A stretch of 64,000 nucleotides of DNA, taken from contig CADANF010000013.1 of the NCBI GenBank assembly GCA_902789175.1, positions 1 through 64,000 on the forward strand, in the 5' to 3' direction. The notes under the pieces were generated by a model, which did no database searches, had not been told where the DNA came from, and saw nothing but the letters and a program-made list of their open reading frames with translations. The position numbers and the translations under genes were made by a program. This document shows positions 53,470 to 62,582 of this stretch, in pieces. The DNA comes from an uncultured Lachnospiraceae bacterium. Its GTDB lineage: Bacteria; Bacillota; Clostridia; Lachnospirales; Lachnospiraceae. Numbering within the stretch: the first letter of the stretch is position 1; the number at the start of each line of letters is the position of its first letter.

Positions 53470-54882
53470 ATGAGAAAGACCAAAGTAATCTGTACAATCG
53501 GACCATCTAGTGAAAATGAGGAAACCCTTACCCAACTCTGCCTTGCAGGTATGAATATCGCAAGACTTAATTTTTCTCACGGATCTCATGATGAACACAA
53601 GAAAAAATTTGATCTTATCAAGAAAGTCCGCAACAATCTTAACCTTCCAATAGCAATAATGCTTGATACTAAAGGTCCTGAATATAGAATCAAGACTTTT
53701 AAGGATCATAAGATCGAGCTTAAAGAAGGCGATACATTTATCTTTACTACAGACCCTGTCGAAGGTGATCAGACAAAAGTTTCAGTTAACTATGACCACC
53801 TTATCGACGACTTAAATATTGGTGACAGAATCCTTGTATGTAACGGTCTTGTCATCTTCGAAGTACTTAAATTAGAAGGAAACAACGCAATCTGTAAGTG
53901 TCTTACAGGCGGCACACTTTCAGACAGAAAGAGCATGAATTTCCCTAACAAGGTTATGAATCATGCCTTCCTTAGCGAAGCTGATAAGAGCGATATCCTT
54001 TTTGGTATCGAAAATGGTATTGAATTTGTCGCTGCATCTTTCGTATCAAAAAAGCAGGATGTTGTTGATCTCAGAGAATTCTTAGATGCAAATGGCGGTG
54101 AAGACGTTGATATAATCGCAAAGATTGAAAACAGATCTGGTGTAGATAACATCGAAGAGATCTGCGACATTGCCGATGGAATCATGGTTGCCCGTGGTGA
54201 CCTTGGTGTTGAGATCCCTGGTGTTGAAGTTCCTTCAATCCAGAAATATCTCATCAACAAATGTCGTCTCCTTGGAAAGAGAGTTATCACTGCTACAGAA
54301 ATGCTTGAATCAATGATTGAAAAGCCTCGTCCAACAAGAGCCGAAGTATCAGACGTTGCAAACGCTGTATATGACGGAACATCTGTAGTTATGCTTTCTG
54401 GTGAGACAGCATCAGGTAAATATCCTGTAGAAGCTGTTAAGACTATGGTTGAGACTATCGAATTCACAGAAAAAAACATTCACTATAACAGAAGATTTAA
54501 GAATACTGACGTACATATCCATAACATTCTCGATGCCATCTCTCATTCAACATGTTCTATGGCAATCGATGTAGATGCAAAATGTATCGTAGTTAATTCA
54601 CTTTCAGGAAGAACAGCCCGCATGGTAAGCCGTTTCCGTTGTCCTGTTGATATCATCGGCATGACAACTTCAGAAAAGGTATGGAGAAAACTTAACATGA
54701 GCTGGGGCGTAACTCCTGTACTTTGCGGAACTTATGATTCAATGGAATCAATGTTCGCAAATAATATAAGAGAAGCTAAAAAAGCATTTAACCTTAGCGC
54801 CGGAGATAATATCGTACTTACAGGCGGTGTTATGAATGGCGAAAGTGGAAATACAAATATCATTAAAGTTGCAACTATTTAA
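53470..54882 (+). CDS. pyk: pyruvate kinase
   Basis: Pyk makes pyruvate and ATP from phosphoenolpyruvate, the last step of glycolysis. The 470-residue protein starts MRKTKVICTIGPSS and has ARLNFSHG, MLDTKGPEYR, the active-site lysine in IIAKIEN, VARGDLGVE and the cation loop TATEMLESM. The C-terminal domain is of normal length, without the extra PEP-utilising domain of bacilli. The ATG at 53470 is seven bases after AAGGAG; an ATG further upstream has no ribosome binding site. sacA follows after 43 bases on the same strand. Confidence 0.96.
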   Translation: MRKTKVICTIGPSSENEETLTQLCLAGMNIARLNFSHGSHDEHKKKFDLIKKVRNNLNLPIAIMLDTKGPEYRIKTFKDHKIELKEGDTFIFTTDPVEGDQTKVSVNYDHLIDDLNIGDRILVCNGLVIFEVLKLEGNNAICKCLTGGTLSDRKSMNFPNKVMNHAFLSEADKSDILFGIENGIEFVAASFVSKKQDVVDLREFLDANGGEDVDIIAKIENRSGVDNIEEICDIADGIMVARGDLGVEIPGVEVPSIQKYLINKCRLLGKRVITATEMLESMIEKPRPTRAEVSDVANAVYDGTSVVMLSGETASGKYPVEAVKTMVETIEFTEKNIHYNRRFKNTDVHIHNILDAISHSTCSMAIDVDAKCIVVNSLSGRTARMVSRFRCPVDIIGMTTSEKVWRKLNMSWGVTPVLCGTYDSMESMFANNIREAKKAFNLSAGDNIVLTGGVMNGESGNTNIIKVATI

Positions 54883-54925
54883 TACCATCTAACATACTTA
54901 ATAAGCACTGGGGAGGTTTTTGCTT

Positions 54926-56377
54926 ATGAAGGAATGGTCAAAGGAGCTGAGTTATCGGGAACTTAAAAGTCCTGATGAAATAAGAAGTCTTCACGACAAA
55001 ATAAAAGAGTCTGTCTTTAGACAGACATATCATATCCAACCTACTACAGGTTTATTAAATGATCCAAACGGATTTATCTTCCAAAACGGCATCTATCACC
55101 TTTTTTATCAGTGGTGTCCATGGGGTGCCGTTCATGGATTAAAATACTGGTATCATACCACTTCTAAGGATCTTATTCATTGGAAAAATGAAGGTCTTGC
55201 CTTAAAACCAGATACTCTTTATGACAATAGAGGTGTATATTCTGGAACTGCTCTTTCGGATGGTGATAAGATAAACCTTTATTATACCGGAAATCACCGC
55301 GATGAAGATTGGCAGAGAACATCTTATACCTGTCTTGCCACTTTAAATCCTAACGGAACCATAGTAAAAAAAGAAAAGCCTTTATTTGGTCCAGCCGAAG
55401 GATTCACAGAACACCAGAGAGATCCAAAGATAATCCATAATAAGGAAGATGGTAAATACTATATTATTCTTGGAGCTCAGGATGAAAATGCAAGAGGCTG
55501 TGCCATTCTTTATTCTTCCGACTATCCGGACAGGGATTTTAAATTTGTAAATAAGATTCTCGTTCCAGGTTTTGAAGAATTTGGCAATATGTGGGAATGC
55601 CCGTCTCTTGAACAGATAGATGGAAAAGACGTCCTTATCTTCTGCCCACAGAATATAATTCTTCCGAAAAGAAGCTATGCTCAGCACCATAATGGTTATA
55701 TTATCGGAAGCATGGATTTTGAAGAAGCTGTATTCATACCTGAAACAGAGTTTATCGAACTGGATTCCGGTTTTGACCATTATGCAGCACAATTAGCAGC
55801 AAATACTGATCGGAATGTGATCATCGGATGGATGGGAAATGCCGACTGCACTTATCCTGTAACCGATGAAGAAGACTGGGCAGGATGTATGACTCTTCCA
55901 AGAGAATTACATATTAAAGATAATAAACTGATCCAGACACCTGTTAAAGAGATAGAGGCCCTTAGAGGAGAAGAATTACCTGCTGATATAAAAGAGCTTC
56001 CTTTAGCTGCGGAGCTTCTTATCACCAGTGATGGAAATGATTTTTATCTTTCTCTTTTTAAGAACAGACATTCAAGAGGACTTATGATCTCTTACAACTC
56101 TTCTACTAAAAAGTTAGGAGTAGACAGATCAGGACTTAAAACCAGGATCAACACCAACTGGGGTGAATCCCGTACCAGGGTTCTTGATGAACCTCTTACA
56201 AAACTAAGGATATTTATAGATCATAGTTCAATAGAGATTTTTGTAAATGATGGAGAAGCTGTTTTTTCAGGCAGGATCTTTCCTACTGAGGAAGAAAAGC
56301 AGTTTGTTGTATCAGAAAATGCAACCTGCCGTATCTTTACTATAAACCCATCAGTTACTGATGATTTTATTATTTAA
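54926..56377 (+). CDS. sacA: sucrose-6-phosphate hydrolase (GH32)
   Basis: This 483-residue enzyme splits sucrose-6-phosphate or related beta-fructosides. The GH32 triad is clear: Asp46 in GLLNDPNGF, Asp166 in QRDPK, and Glu224 in MWECPS. The C-terminal beta-sandwich follows (DHSSIEIFVNDGEAVFSGR). There is no signal peptide, so it is cytoplasmic, as expected for a PTS-linked invertase. The ATG at 54926 is nine bases after GGGGAGG; the TTG at 54920 is too close. It is probably co-transcribed with pyk, apart from the scrA operon 7 kb away. Confidence 0.92.
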   Translation: MKEWSKELSYRELKSPDEIRSLHDKIKESVFRQTYHIQPTTGLLNDPNGFIFQNGIYHLFYQWCPWGAVHGLKYWYHTTSKDLIHWKNEGLALKPDTLYDNRGVYSGTALSDGDKINLYYTGNHRDEDWQRTSYTCLATLNPNGTIVKKEKPLFGPAEGFTEHQRDPKIIHNKEDGKYYIILGAQDENARGCAILYSSDYPDRDFKFVNKILVPGFEEFGNMWECPSLEQIDGKDVLIFCPQNIILPKRSYAQHHNGYIIGSMDFEEAVFIPETEFIELDSGFDHYAAQLAANTDRNVIIGWMGNADCTYPVTDEEDWAGCMTLPRELHIKDNKLIQTPVKEIEALRGEELPADIKELPLAAELLITSDGNDFYLSLFKNRHSRGLMISYNSSTKKLGVDRSGLKTRINTNWGESRTRVLDEPLTKLRIFIDHSSIEIFVNDGEAVFSGRIFPTEEEKQFVVSENATCRIFTINPSVTDDFII

Positions 56378-56403
56378 TATTTTTGTCAACCTTATAATAA
56401 AAA

Positions 56404-56450
56404 GATCCGCCGTCACTCTTATCCATTAATGATAATAAGTGAAGGCGGAT
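56404..56450. terminator. bidirectional terminator between sacA and the ABC-2 operon
   Basis: A long imperfect hairpin begins ATCCGCC(G)TCACT and ends AGTGA(A)GGCGGAT. It is followed by seven T on the plus strand and CTTTTTATT on the minus strand. Confidence 0.85.
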
Positions 56451-56464
56451 TTTTTTATACTTTA

Positions 56465-57268
56465 TCATGATCCCGTTGATTCATATTTTCTGGCACATAC
56501 TGTCCAGATTGAGCATGATATTATAAGCGCTATTATAGATACAAGGATTATAATTCCTGATATAAGCCAAGGATTATAGCTTTCAAACATAAGTATCTCA
56601 ACAGGAAGGGAGATTATAAGCCCAAATGGAACCACAGCTATAAGCATTATCTTAAGTGCTTTAGGATAAATTCCAATAGGATATCTTGTATAATCTCTGA
56701 AATTATAAAGGATCTGCATCAGGTATCCGGATCTCTTGATTATAAATGCCGGACTGCATGTGAGTATCTTTATTGCAGTTACGATAAGCGCTCCAAACAA
56801 GGTTGCCACAACAATAAGTACGATCTTTGAAAATGTCCAGTGAATACTGCACTTTATCCCACATATCACAAGCATTGCGGCACCTACGATAAATTCTCCA
56901 AAAGCCTCCGGCTGAAAAGTCTCGGAAAGCACCTGAAAAAGGACCGGAACAGGTCTAAGAAAATAATTATCTAAATCTCCTCTTATTATTCTGAAATATG
57001 CCAGCTTCCATAATTCATCTGTAAGAAGATGATCCACTGCAATAGGCATCATTGTAAAACCATATAAAAATCCCATCTGATACATATTCCATCCATCCAA
57101 TGCAGGAATATTCCTGATGATAAAATATAAAGACAAAAGTGTTGCCACATTCTGGATAAAGAATCCAAATATTCCGATTATAAGGTCATTCTTATATTCC
57201 ATCCTTGCGATCATGGAACGTGACATACTTGTAAAGTAGAGCTTTTTATAATATTTAAAACTATTCAT
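56465..57268 (-). CDS. ABC-2 type transporter permease (DUF990-like), subunit 2
   Basis: This 267-residue membrane protein has about six helices. A conserved-looking region after the second helix (FRIIRGDLDNYFLRPVPVLFQ) is typical of the DUF990/ABC2_membrane_6 family of exporter permeases. The TTG at 57274 abuts GGAGG, while the ATG at 57268 is six bases away and is chosen. It lies two bases after the other permease gene, with which it likely forms a heterodimer. The cargo is unknown. Confidence 0.85.
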   Translation of the reverse strand: MNSFKYYKKLYFTSMSRSMIARMEYKNDLIIGIFGFFIQNVATLLSLYFIIRNIPALDGWNMYQMGFLYGFTMMPIAVDHLLTDELWKLAYFRIIRGDLDNYFLRPVPVLFQVLSETFQPEAFGEFIVGAAMLVICGIKCSIHWTFSKIVLIVVATLFGALIVTAIKILTCSPAFIIKRSGYLMQILYNFRDYTRYPIGIYPKALKIMLIAVVPFGLIISLPVEILMFESYNPWLISGIIILVSIIALIISCSIWTVCARKYESTGS

Positions 57269-57270
57269 GA

Positions 57271-58092
57271 TCAACCTCCCTGTACAGTAATCTTTTTACT
57301 GGCTTTTATAAAGAGAAGCTTTGCCGCAAGATTAAGTATGATAAACCAGATCACACTCTTTAATATAATAAATCCTGCCGTCTTTATATCCACCCTCATT
57401 ATAAGGATATATACCGGATTCTGTGAAAGTCCTGCAAACGGAAGCATTTCAGCAATCTCTCCCAGCTTTCCCGGAAAGAAAGCAAGAGGGATAAGTACTC
57501 CGGAAAAGAAATTTACCATAACATTCTTTGAGAAATTAAGTCCCCAGGCTGCTGTTGTATAAAAACAACAGATGCCGCATATATAATCAATCGTGTCATA
57601 TATGGCTATAGCAAAGATCATTGACACTATGAAAAGAACTATATGCAGGCAAAAGACAGGATAAGATGAAACCTTTAAGAATTCCATCTTGATAAAAATG
57701 ATCATTGAGATCACAATTGTCGGAATTCCCATGATAATTATCCTGGTAGCACAGGTTCCCATAACACGAAACAAAAATCTGATTCTGTAAGATATAGGTT
57801 TGATAAAGGAAATGGCAATAGTGCCATCCTTTATCTCATTATTTATATCATTCATCGTCTCTGTTCCCAGGCACATAAATGCAAAAATGTTAGTAAATGC
57901 GAAATAAACTATCATTTCATTAAATGTAAAACCATTGATAACCGGAGATGAAGAGCTGTTATATACAGCAGTCCAAAGAAATGCCACACATACCAGCTGC
58001 AAAAAAGTGATAAACATCCACGCAAACAGACCTGCCCGGTATGCCATCTCTTCCATCATCCCAGCTTTAAAAAACGGGATGTATTTCTTCAT
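57271..58092 (-). CDS. ABC-2 type transporter permease, subunit 1
   Basis: This 273-residue membrane protein has about six helices and DGTIAISFIKPISYRIRF at the position equivalent to RGDLDNYFLRPVP of its partner, showing that the two permeases are paralogues. Its ATG overlaps the stop of the ATPase gene as ATGA, with GGAGGT eight bases ahead. It forms the membrane part of an exporter together with the next gene. Confidence 0.85.
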   Translation of the reverse strand: MKKYIPFFKAGMMEEMAYRAGLFAWMFITFLQLVCVAFLWTAVYNSSSSPVINGFTFNEMIVYFAFTNIFAFMCLGTETMNDINNEIKDGTIAISFIKPISYRIRFLFRVMGTCATRIIIMGIPTIVISMIIFIKMEFLKVSSYPVFCLHIVLFIVSMIFAIAIYDTIDYICGICCFYTTAAWGLNFSKNVMVNFFSGVLIPLAFFPGKLGEIAEMLPFAGLSQNPVYILIMRVDIKTAGFIILKSVIWFIILNLAAKLLFIKASKKITVQGG

Positions 58093-59090
58093 GCAACCAC
58101 CTCCGAACCAGACATGATGCTCTTAACAACTTCTTCGATACCGATCTCTGAGATCTGCATATCCTGAGCTTTAAGATCACCAAATGCGTAATTCACAACA
58201 TTCTTTATCTCAAGCTTATCTGCATCAAATTTTATATTTAATTTCTGATCCTTTAACTCATATGAAGCAAGTCCCTCAAAATCGTTATAAGTCTTTATCA
58301 TCTCTTCATCTATTTCATCTTTTAATGTAAGAGTTACTGTTCTGATATTTCCAAAGTGGTGTTTGATATCCTCCAGTGGTCCATCATAAATTATCTCACC
58401 TTTTTCGATCATGATGATCCTTGAACAGAGATTTTCTATATCCTGCATATCATGTGTTGTAAGGATTACTGTGGTGTTGAATTTTTCATTCATTTCCTTA
58501 ATAGCTTTTCTTATCTTCTCCTTAACCCACACATCAAGCCCGATCGTCGGCTCATCCAGGAAAAGAATTTTAGGATTGTGAAGCCAGCTGGCAGCAAGAT
58601 CTGCTCTCATTCGCTGTCCTAAAGAAAGTGTTCTTACAGGCTGAGATAAAAACTCATCTAAATCCAGGGTTTTGGATAAGAAATCCATTCTTTCCTTATA
58701 ATCTTCATCAGATACTTTATAAATCTGCTTTAAAACTTTAAATGACTCAATAAGTGGAATATCCCACCACAACTGGGTTTTCTGGCCAAATACTACACCT
58801 ATTTTTCCCGCAACTTCCATTCTTTTTTTGTATGGCTCAATCCCCTCAATTTTTACGCTTCCGGAAGTAGGTGTAAGAATTCCGCACATCATCTTTATTG
58901 TTGTACTTTTCCCTGCACCATTAGACCCAATGTATCCCACAATCTCGCCGTCATTGATTTTAAAATCAATGTTATTTACGGCAAGCTTCGAGGTATACTT
59001 TCTCGAAAATAAGGTTTTCGCCATTCCCTTTACGCCCTGCTCCCTAACAGGTTTTCGAAACTCTTTTGTCAGATTTTTAACTTCAATCAT
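58089..59090 (-). CDS. ABC transporter ATP-binding protein (exporter type)
   Basis: This 333-residue ATPase has an N-terminal extension before the fold (KEFRKPVREQGVKG) seen in the group paired with DUF990 permeases. Walker A SNGAGKSTT, Q-loop VVFGQKTQLWWDIP, signature LSLGQRMRADLAAS, Walker B ILFLDEPTIGLD and the switch histidine in LTTHDMQDI are present. A C-terminal regulatory domain of about 80 residues follows. AGGGTGA precedes the ATG. It is the first gene of the three-gene exporter operon. Confidence 0.92.
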   Translation of the reverse strand: MIEVKNLTKEFRKPVREQGVKGMAKTLFSRKYTSKLAVNNIDFKINDGEIVGYIGSNGAGKSTTIKMMCGILTPTSGSVKIEGIEPYKKRMEVAGKIGVVFGQKTQLWWDIPLIESFKVLKQIYKVSDEDYKERMDFLSKTLDLDEFLSQPVRTLSLGQRMRADLAASWLHNPKILFLDEPTIGLDVWVKEKIRKAIKEMNEKFNTTVILTTHDMQDIENLCSRIIMIEKGEIIYDGPLEDIKHHFGNIRTVTLTLKDEIDEEMIKTYNDFEGLASYELKDQKLNIKFDADKLEIKNVVNYAFGDLKAQDMQISEIGIEEVVKSIMSGSEVVA

Positions 59091-59121
59091 CTTTTCACCC
59101 TTTCCCTTACTTAACTCACTA

Positions 59122-59141
59122 CTAGTATAACGGCCGCAAAA
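59122..59141 (-). repeat. 20-base block shared with 39992-40011, possible promoter of the ABC-2 operon
   Basis: CTAGTATAACGGCCGCAAAA matches the block at 39992 in 18 of 20 bases. On the minus strand it holds TATACT (59124-59129) with a T-rich flank in place of a clear -35. It lies about 35 bases before the ATPase start, a suitable place for a promoter. Confidence 0.45.
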
Positions 59142-59146
59142 AATAT

Positions 59147-59184
59147 AAAAAAAACAGCCATTTCAAATAATTATGAAATGACTG
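59147..59184 (-). terminator. intrinsic terminator upstream of the ABC-2 operon
   Basis: CAGTCATTTCA and TGAAATGGCTG arms are followed by eight T on the minus strand. It would stop transcripts arriving from the HAD phosphatase operon about 210 bases further upstream. Confidence 0.85.
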
Positions 59185-59396
59185 AATTAATTATCAATAT
59201 ATATAATGATACACTAATATAGTATATCACTAGATAAATAAAGAATAATCAAACATATTTACAGTCATTTTCTTCTTATATAAGCTATAATCTCGAGTCA
59301 TGTAAATGACATGTAATGATCTCATTATCCTTTATCCCCTTTCTTTAATACTATACTGAATATAAATTAATTAGTTTCCTCTGTCAACCTGTTTTT
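59185..59396. other. AT-rich intergenic stretch without a recognised gene
   Basis: No open frame with a ribosome binding site was found. Small inverted repeats are present (for example CATGT/ACATG near 59300), but there is no clear promoter or RNA structure. Confidence 0.5.
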
Positions 59397-60113
59397 TCAA
59401 ATATCTAAGATTATCTCTAACATTTCGTTTGCATCGGAAACAATTGGGTCAGCGCCTTGTTTTTCAAGATAATCTCTTGACCTGAACCCCCAATCACAGG
59501 AAATACATCTCATATCTGAATTTTTAGCAGTGAGCATGTCGATCTCAGAATCTCCCACATAAACTGAATCCTCTGCCGTTACATTAAGATTATCCATTGC
59601 TTTTTTTAGCATATCTGGTGCGGGTTTTCTCCTTATACCCTCTGCCTCTCCTAAAGAAATATCAAACAGCCCATAAAAAAGATCCTCAGATAATTTTTTC
59701 ACTGCAACATCCGGTTTATTAGATACAACAGCAGTCTTTATACCCTTTTCTCTTATTCTTCTTATGGCTTCTATTATCCCTTTATATGGACCTGTCTTTA
59801 TATTACAATTTGCAGCATAATAAGGCATATAAATCTTTGTAATACGCTCTACTTCCTTATCATCCGCAACATATATCTTATTTTCTTTCTCTGTTCCGAT
59901 AAGATCTAACTTGTCTTTATCTACACCTGCTTCCGTAGCAAGACCTCTCTTAACAGCAACCTTAACTCCCGAACCAAAGAAAAGTTTGGTCATCTCTATT
60001 CCATAATCTGCTCTATGGCCTGCTTCTTTAAAAGCATGATTAAGAGCATCTGTAAGATCCCCTAATGTATCAAGGATTGTCCCATCCATATCAAAAAAAA
60101 CTGCTTTTATCAT
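59397..60113 (-). CDS. gph: HAD-family phosphatase, phosphoglycolate phosphatase-like
   Basis: This 238-residue haloacid dehalogenase-type phosphatase has FFDMDGTILDT with the nucleophile Asp8 and the acid/base Asp10, VSNKPD as motif II, RRKPAP as motif III and YVGDSEIDM as motif IV. A helical cap lies between residues 17 and 110. Phosphoglycolate is the usual substrate of this subgroup, but others (PPi, sugar phosphates) are possible. The ATG overlaps the end of the YolD-like gene by four bases. Confidence 0.88.
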   Translation of the reverse strand: MIKAVFFDMDGTILDTLGDLTDALNHAFKEAGHRADYGIEMTKLFFGSGVKVAVKRGLATEAGVDKDKLDLIGTEKENKIYVADDKEVERITKIYMPYYAANCNIKTGPYKGIIEAIRRIREKGIKTAVVSNKPDVAVKKLSEDLFYGLFDISLGEAEGIRRKPAPDMLKKAMDNLNVTAEDSVYVGDSEIDMLTAKNSDMRCISCDWGFRSRDYLEKQGADPIVSDANEMLEIILDI

Positions 60114-60556
60114 ATCTCATCCTTATGGTCTTCTAAATTAATATCATATATATTTTTTACTAAAATGATATCGTCACCTATTTTAATCGTTCCATTTATT
60201 TTATCAAGTTTTTTTATCACACCTGATACTTCCATTACTGTCCCCGTATCCTTACTTCGCCCGTCAGCTATAAAATAAGTGATATGTCCTCTCACTTCTT
60301 CTCTTTTTTCTATTCTTTCATCAATTATAAGTATCACCTGATCCAAAAGCTGTTTTTCGTCCTCAGAAAGATAGATATAAGGAGCATAAAGAATATTTTC
60401 TTTATCTATTTCTTCATCGAATCCTCTCAATGCATCAAATGAAGCAAATATCTTTGCCCTGTCTAAGATATCCATCTTGGGATGTCTTATGGAAAAATCA
60501 TCATTATCATGTTCAGGCCTTTTTTTATCAATTATATCGCTATAATCTGATTTCAT
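60110..60556 (-). CDS. YolD-like protein, partner of the Y-family polymerase
   Basis: The 148-residue protein has the segment HPKMDILDRAKIFASFDALRGFDEEI, as in the YolD-like proteins that follow UmuC-type genes in Clostridia. A helical part and a beta-rich C-terminal half follow. The frame is open 54 codons upstream, but that part overlaps the polymerase gene. The ATG at 60556 lies one base after the polymerase stop, with GGAGG 14 bases upstream. YolD-like proteins accompany Y-family polymerases in SOS or plasmid contexts; a direct role is not proven. Confidence 0.75.
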   Translation of the reverse strand: MKSDYSDIIDKKRPEHDNDDFSIRHPKMDILDRAKIFASFDALRGFDEEIDKENILYAPYIYLSEDEKQLLDQVILIIDERIEKREEVRGHITYFIADGRSKDTGTVMEVSGVIKKLDKINGTIKIGDDIILVKNIYDINLEDHKDEI

Positions 60557-60557
60557 T

Positions 60558-61928
60558 TTACGCTTTATGGCCTCCAATTTCCCTGTTTCTTTCAACTGCA
60601 GTTGCCCCCTCCAAAAGATTCGTTCCCCTAAGGAGCGCATTCTTTCCATATTTTGATTTAATGGATACAATAGCTTTCTGCATTTTCTTTTCTTTATCAA
60701 GTTTTTCTTTATCTTCAAATAATCCTAACTGATAGAATGTATCTTCCTCTCTTCTTACATCATTGGCATTTATATACATCCTTCGTACTGTCAGCTTTTT
60801 ATCCACTATCCTATCATATAATTGAAGAACATGATCTATTATCACTTTAGTAGAACTGGTATAATTACCGAGTTTTATGGTTCCATGAGCATTTTTCGGT
60901 ATTACTCTTCCATATCTGTCAGGAACCACATCTCCACTATACCCTCTTTCCACCGCTTCTTTATCATAGCCAATCTGAATGGTCACAGAATCTGTCACAA
61001 GGCCTTTCTCTACTAGTCTTAAGGCCATGATCTCTGCCATTTCATCAATGATAACTCTCGCTTTTTCAAATGTATATGGTTCTGAAAGCACCTGTCCTTC
61101 CGAAAGAGAAGAAGACATTGGCTTATAAGCCTTAATCTCTTTTATAGTAACAGGTTCAATGCCAAATGCATGATCTATCAGTATTTCTGCATCTATTCCA
61201 AAGAGTTTGTAAAATAACTCCTCATTGTTTAATGCACGCCTCGCCACATCTCCCATGGTATACATTCCATATTCCTGAAGCTTTCTAGCTGTTCCGGGGC
61301 CTGTTCTCCAAAAGTCTGTAAGGGGTTCATGAGGCCACATTTCTCTCTTAAAACTATCCTCATCTAACTCTGCTATCCTTACTCCATCACTATCTGCCTT
61401 CATATGTTTTGCCTTAATATCCATAGCGATCTTTGCAAGATAAAGATTAGTCCCTATTCCTGCAGTAGCAGTTATCCCTGTGGTTTTTAAAACATCATGG
61501 ATTATATCCATTACAAGTTCATGAGCAGACTTATCGTATGTATTAAGATAATCCGTAAGATCCATAAACACTTCATCTACGCTATATACCACCACATCCT
61601 CAGGAGCTATATATTTCATATAAATGCTGTAGATTTCTGCAGACTTCTTAAGATAATGATACATTTGTGGTCTCGCTATGATAAAGTCCACTTTTTCCTT
61701 AGTACGGGCTTCATATTCTCTTAATTTAGCTTTAACTTCAAAAAGCCTTGCTCTTCCCGGTATCCCATAAGCTTTAAGGGACGGGGAAACAGCAAGGCAT
61801 ATCGTCTTATCCGTTCTGCTTTCATCTGCAACTACAAGATTAGTCTTAAGAGGGTCTAATCCTCTCTCAACGCATTCAACAGATGCATAGAAAGATTTTA
61901 AATCTATTGCTGCATAGATTCGCTGCAT
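60558..61928 (-). CDS. Y-family DNA polymerase (UmuC/DinB type)
   Basis: This 456-residue translesion polymerase has AAIDLKSFYASVECVERG with the metal-binding Asp9, and VYSVDEVFMDLT with the second acidic pair. A thumb with helix-hairpin-helix GPGTARKLQEYGMYTMGDVA and the little-finger domain follow, then a basic C-terminal tail. It belongs to the UmuC-like group of Firmicutes (YqjW/UvrX-like) rather than classic DinB, judging from the pairing with a YolD-like gene. Its ATG lies 25 bases inside the phosphoesterase gene. No SOS box was identified. Confidence 0.9.
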   Translation of the reverse strand: MQRIYAAIDLKSFYASVECVERGLDPLKTNLVVADESRTDKTICLAVSPSLKAYGIPGRARLFEVKAKLREYEARTKEKVDFIIARPQMYHYLKKSAEIYSIYMKYIAPEDVVVYSVDEVFMDLTDYLNTYDKSAHELVMDIIHDVLKTTGITATAGIGTNLYLAKIAMDIKAKHMKADSDGVRIAELDEDSFKREMWPHEPLTDFWRTGPGTARKLQEYGMYTMGDVARRALNNEELFYKLFGIDAEILIDHAFGIEPVTIKEIKAYKPMSSSLSEGQVLSEPYTFEKARVIIDEMAEIMALRLVEKGLVTDSVTIQIGYDKEAVERGYSGDVVPDRYGRVIPKNAHGTIKLGNYTSSTKVIIDHVLQLYDRIVDKKLTVRRMYINANDVRREEDTFYQLGLFEDKEKLDKEKKMQKAIVSIKSKYGKNALLRGTNLLEGATAVERNREIGGHKA

Positions 61929-62554
61929 TTTTTTCTTCTTTCTCTATCTACATCGATCCACTCATCAAGAGTAAGAGGAGTATAATCTGAAAACATTGCA
62001 AAGCAGTTTATCATATTGCAAGGGATGTTCATCCAGTCTCCCTGCATGGTTTTAACCCTCTCATTTCTTGTAGCCATTATAAAACTGTTAATCAGCTTTT
62101 CGTCTGTAGTATTATGTACATGTCCATATAACATATAAGCAGTAGAATTTCCCTGTTTATCCCGCCTATATTGACCATTATAGCAAAATACCGGATAGTG
62201 GGAAAGAATTACACTTCTTCCATTATCTTCAATCTCTGCATAGGATTTAATCCACTCAAATCTTTTCAGGTTACATTTTCTATCCATAAGGAACTTGTCA
62301 TGATTTCCTCTTATAAGGAATAACTTTCCTTTTAACTGGTCTAAAATCTCATTGGTTTTCTTTGCAAAAATCACCGAAAAATCCCCTAAAATATAAACTT
62401 CATCGATATCTGTAACCTTTTCATTCCATTTTTTAATCATATACTCATTCATTTCATCTGCAGAAGCAAAGCCCCGGCAGTCCATGGCATCATTTAAAAT
62501 GGCATGGCCGAAATGAAGATCTGATATATACATTTTCCTAACTGGTACTTCCAT
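61904..62554 (-). CDS. metallophosphoesterase
   Basis: This 216-residue calcineurin-like enzyme has the full metal motifs: ISDLHFGH (Asp12, His14), LGDFSV, IRGNHDKF, LSHYPVF and LYGHVHN. The group includes predicted phosphohydrolases of nucleotides or polyphosphates with unknown substrates. The frame extends 18 codons upstream, but the ATG at 62554 has GGAG five bases ahead and begins the conserved part. It lies 28 bases after the membrane protein gene and overlaps the polymerase gene by 25 bases. Confidence 0.87.
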   Translation of the reverse strand: MEVPVRKMYISDLHFGHAILNDAMDCRGFASADEMNEYMIKKWNEKVTDIDEVYILGDFSVIFAKKTNEILDQLKGKLFLIRGNHDKFLMDRKCNLKRFEWIKSYAEIEDNGRSVILSHYPVFCYNGQYRRDKQGNSTAYMLYGHVHNTTDEKLINSFIMATRNERVKTMQGDWMNIPCNMINCFAMFSDYTPLTLDEWIDVDRERRKKCSESMQQ

Positions 62555-62582
62555 TATTGCTCCAAATATTACCTGTTTTTTT

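Noticed and set aside
53961-54479. 172-codon antisense frame inside pyk
   Set aside because: Pure shadow of the conserved pyruvate kinase coding sequence; no ribosome binding site or family match.
60557-60718. 54-codon N-terminal extension of the YolD-like gene
   Set aside because: It is the shadow of the 3' end of the Y-polymerase gene; the conserved part begins after the ATG at 60556.
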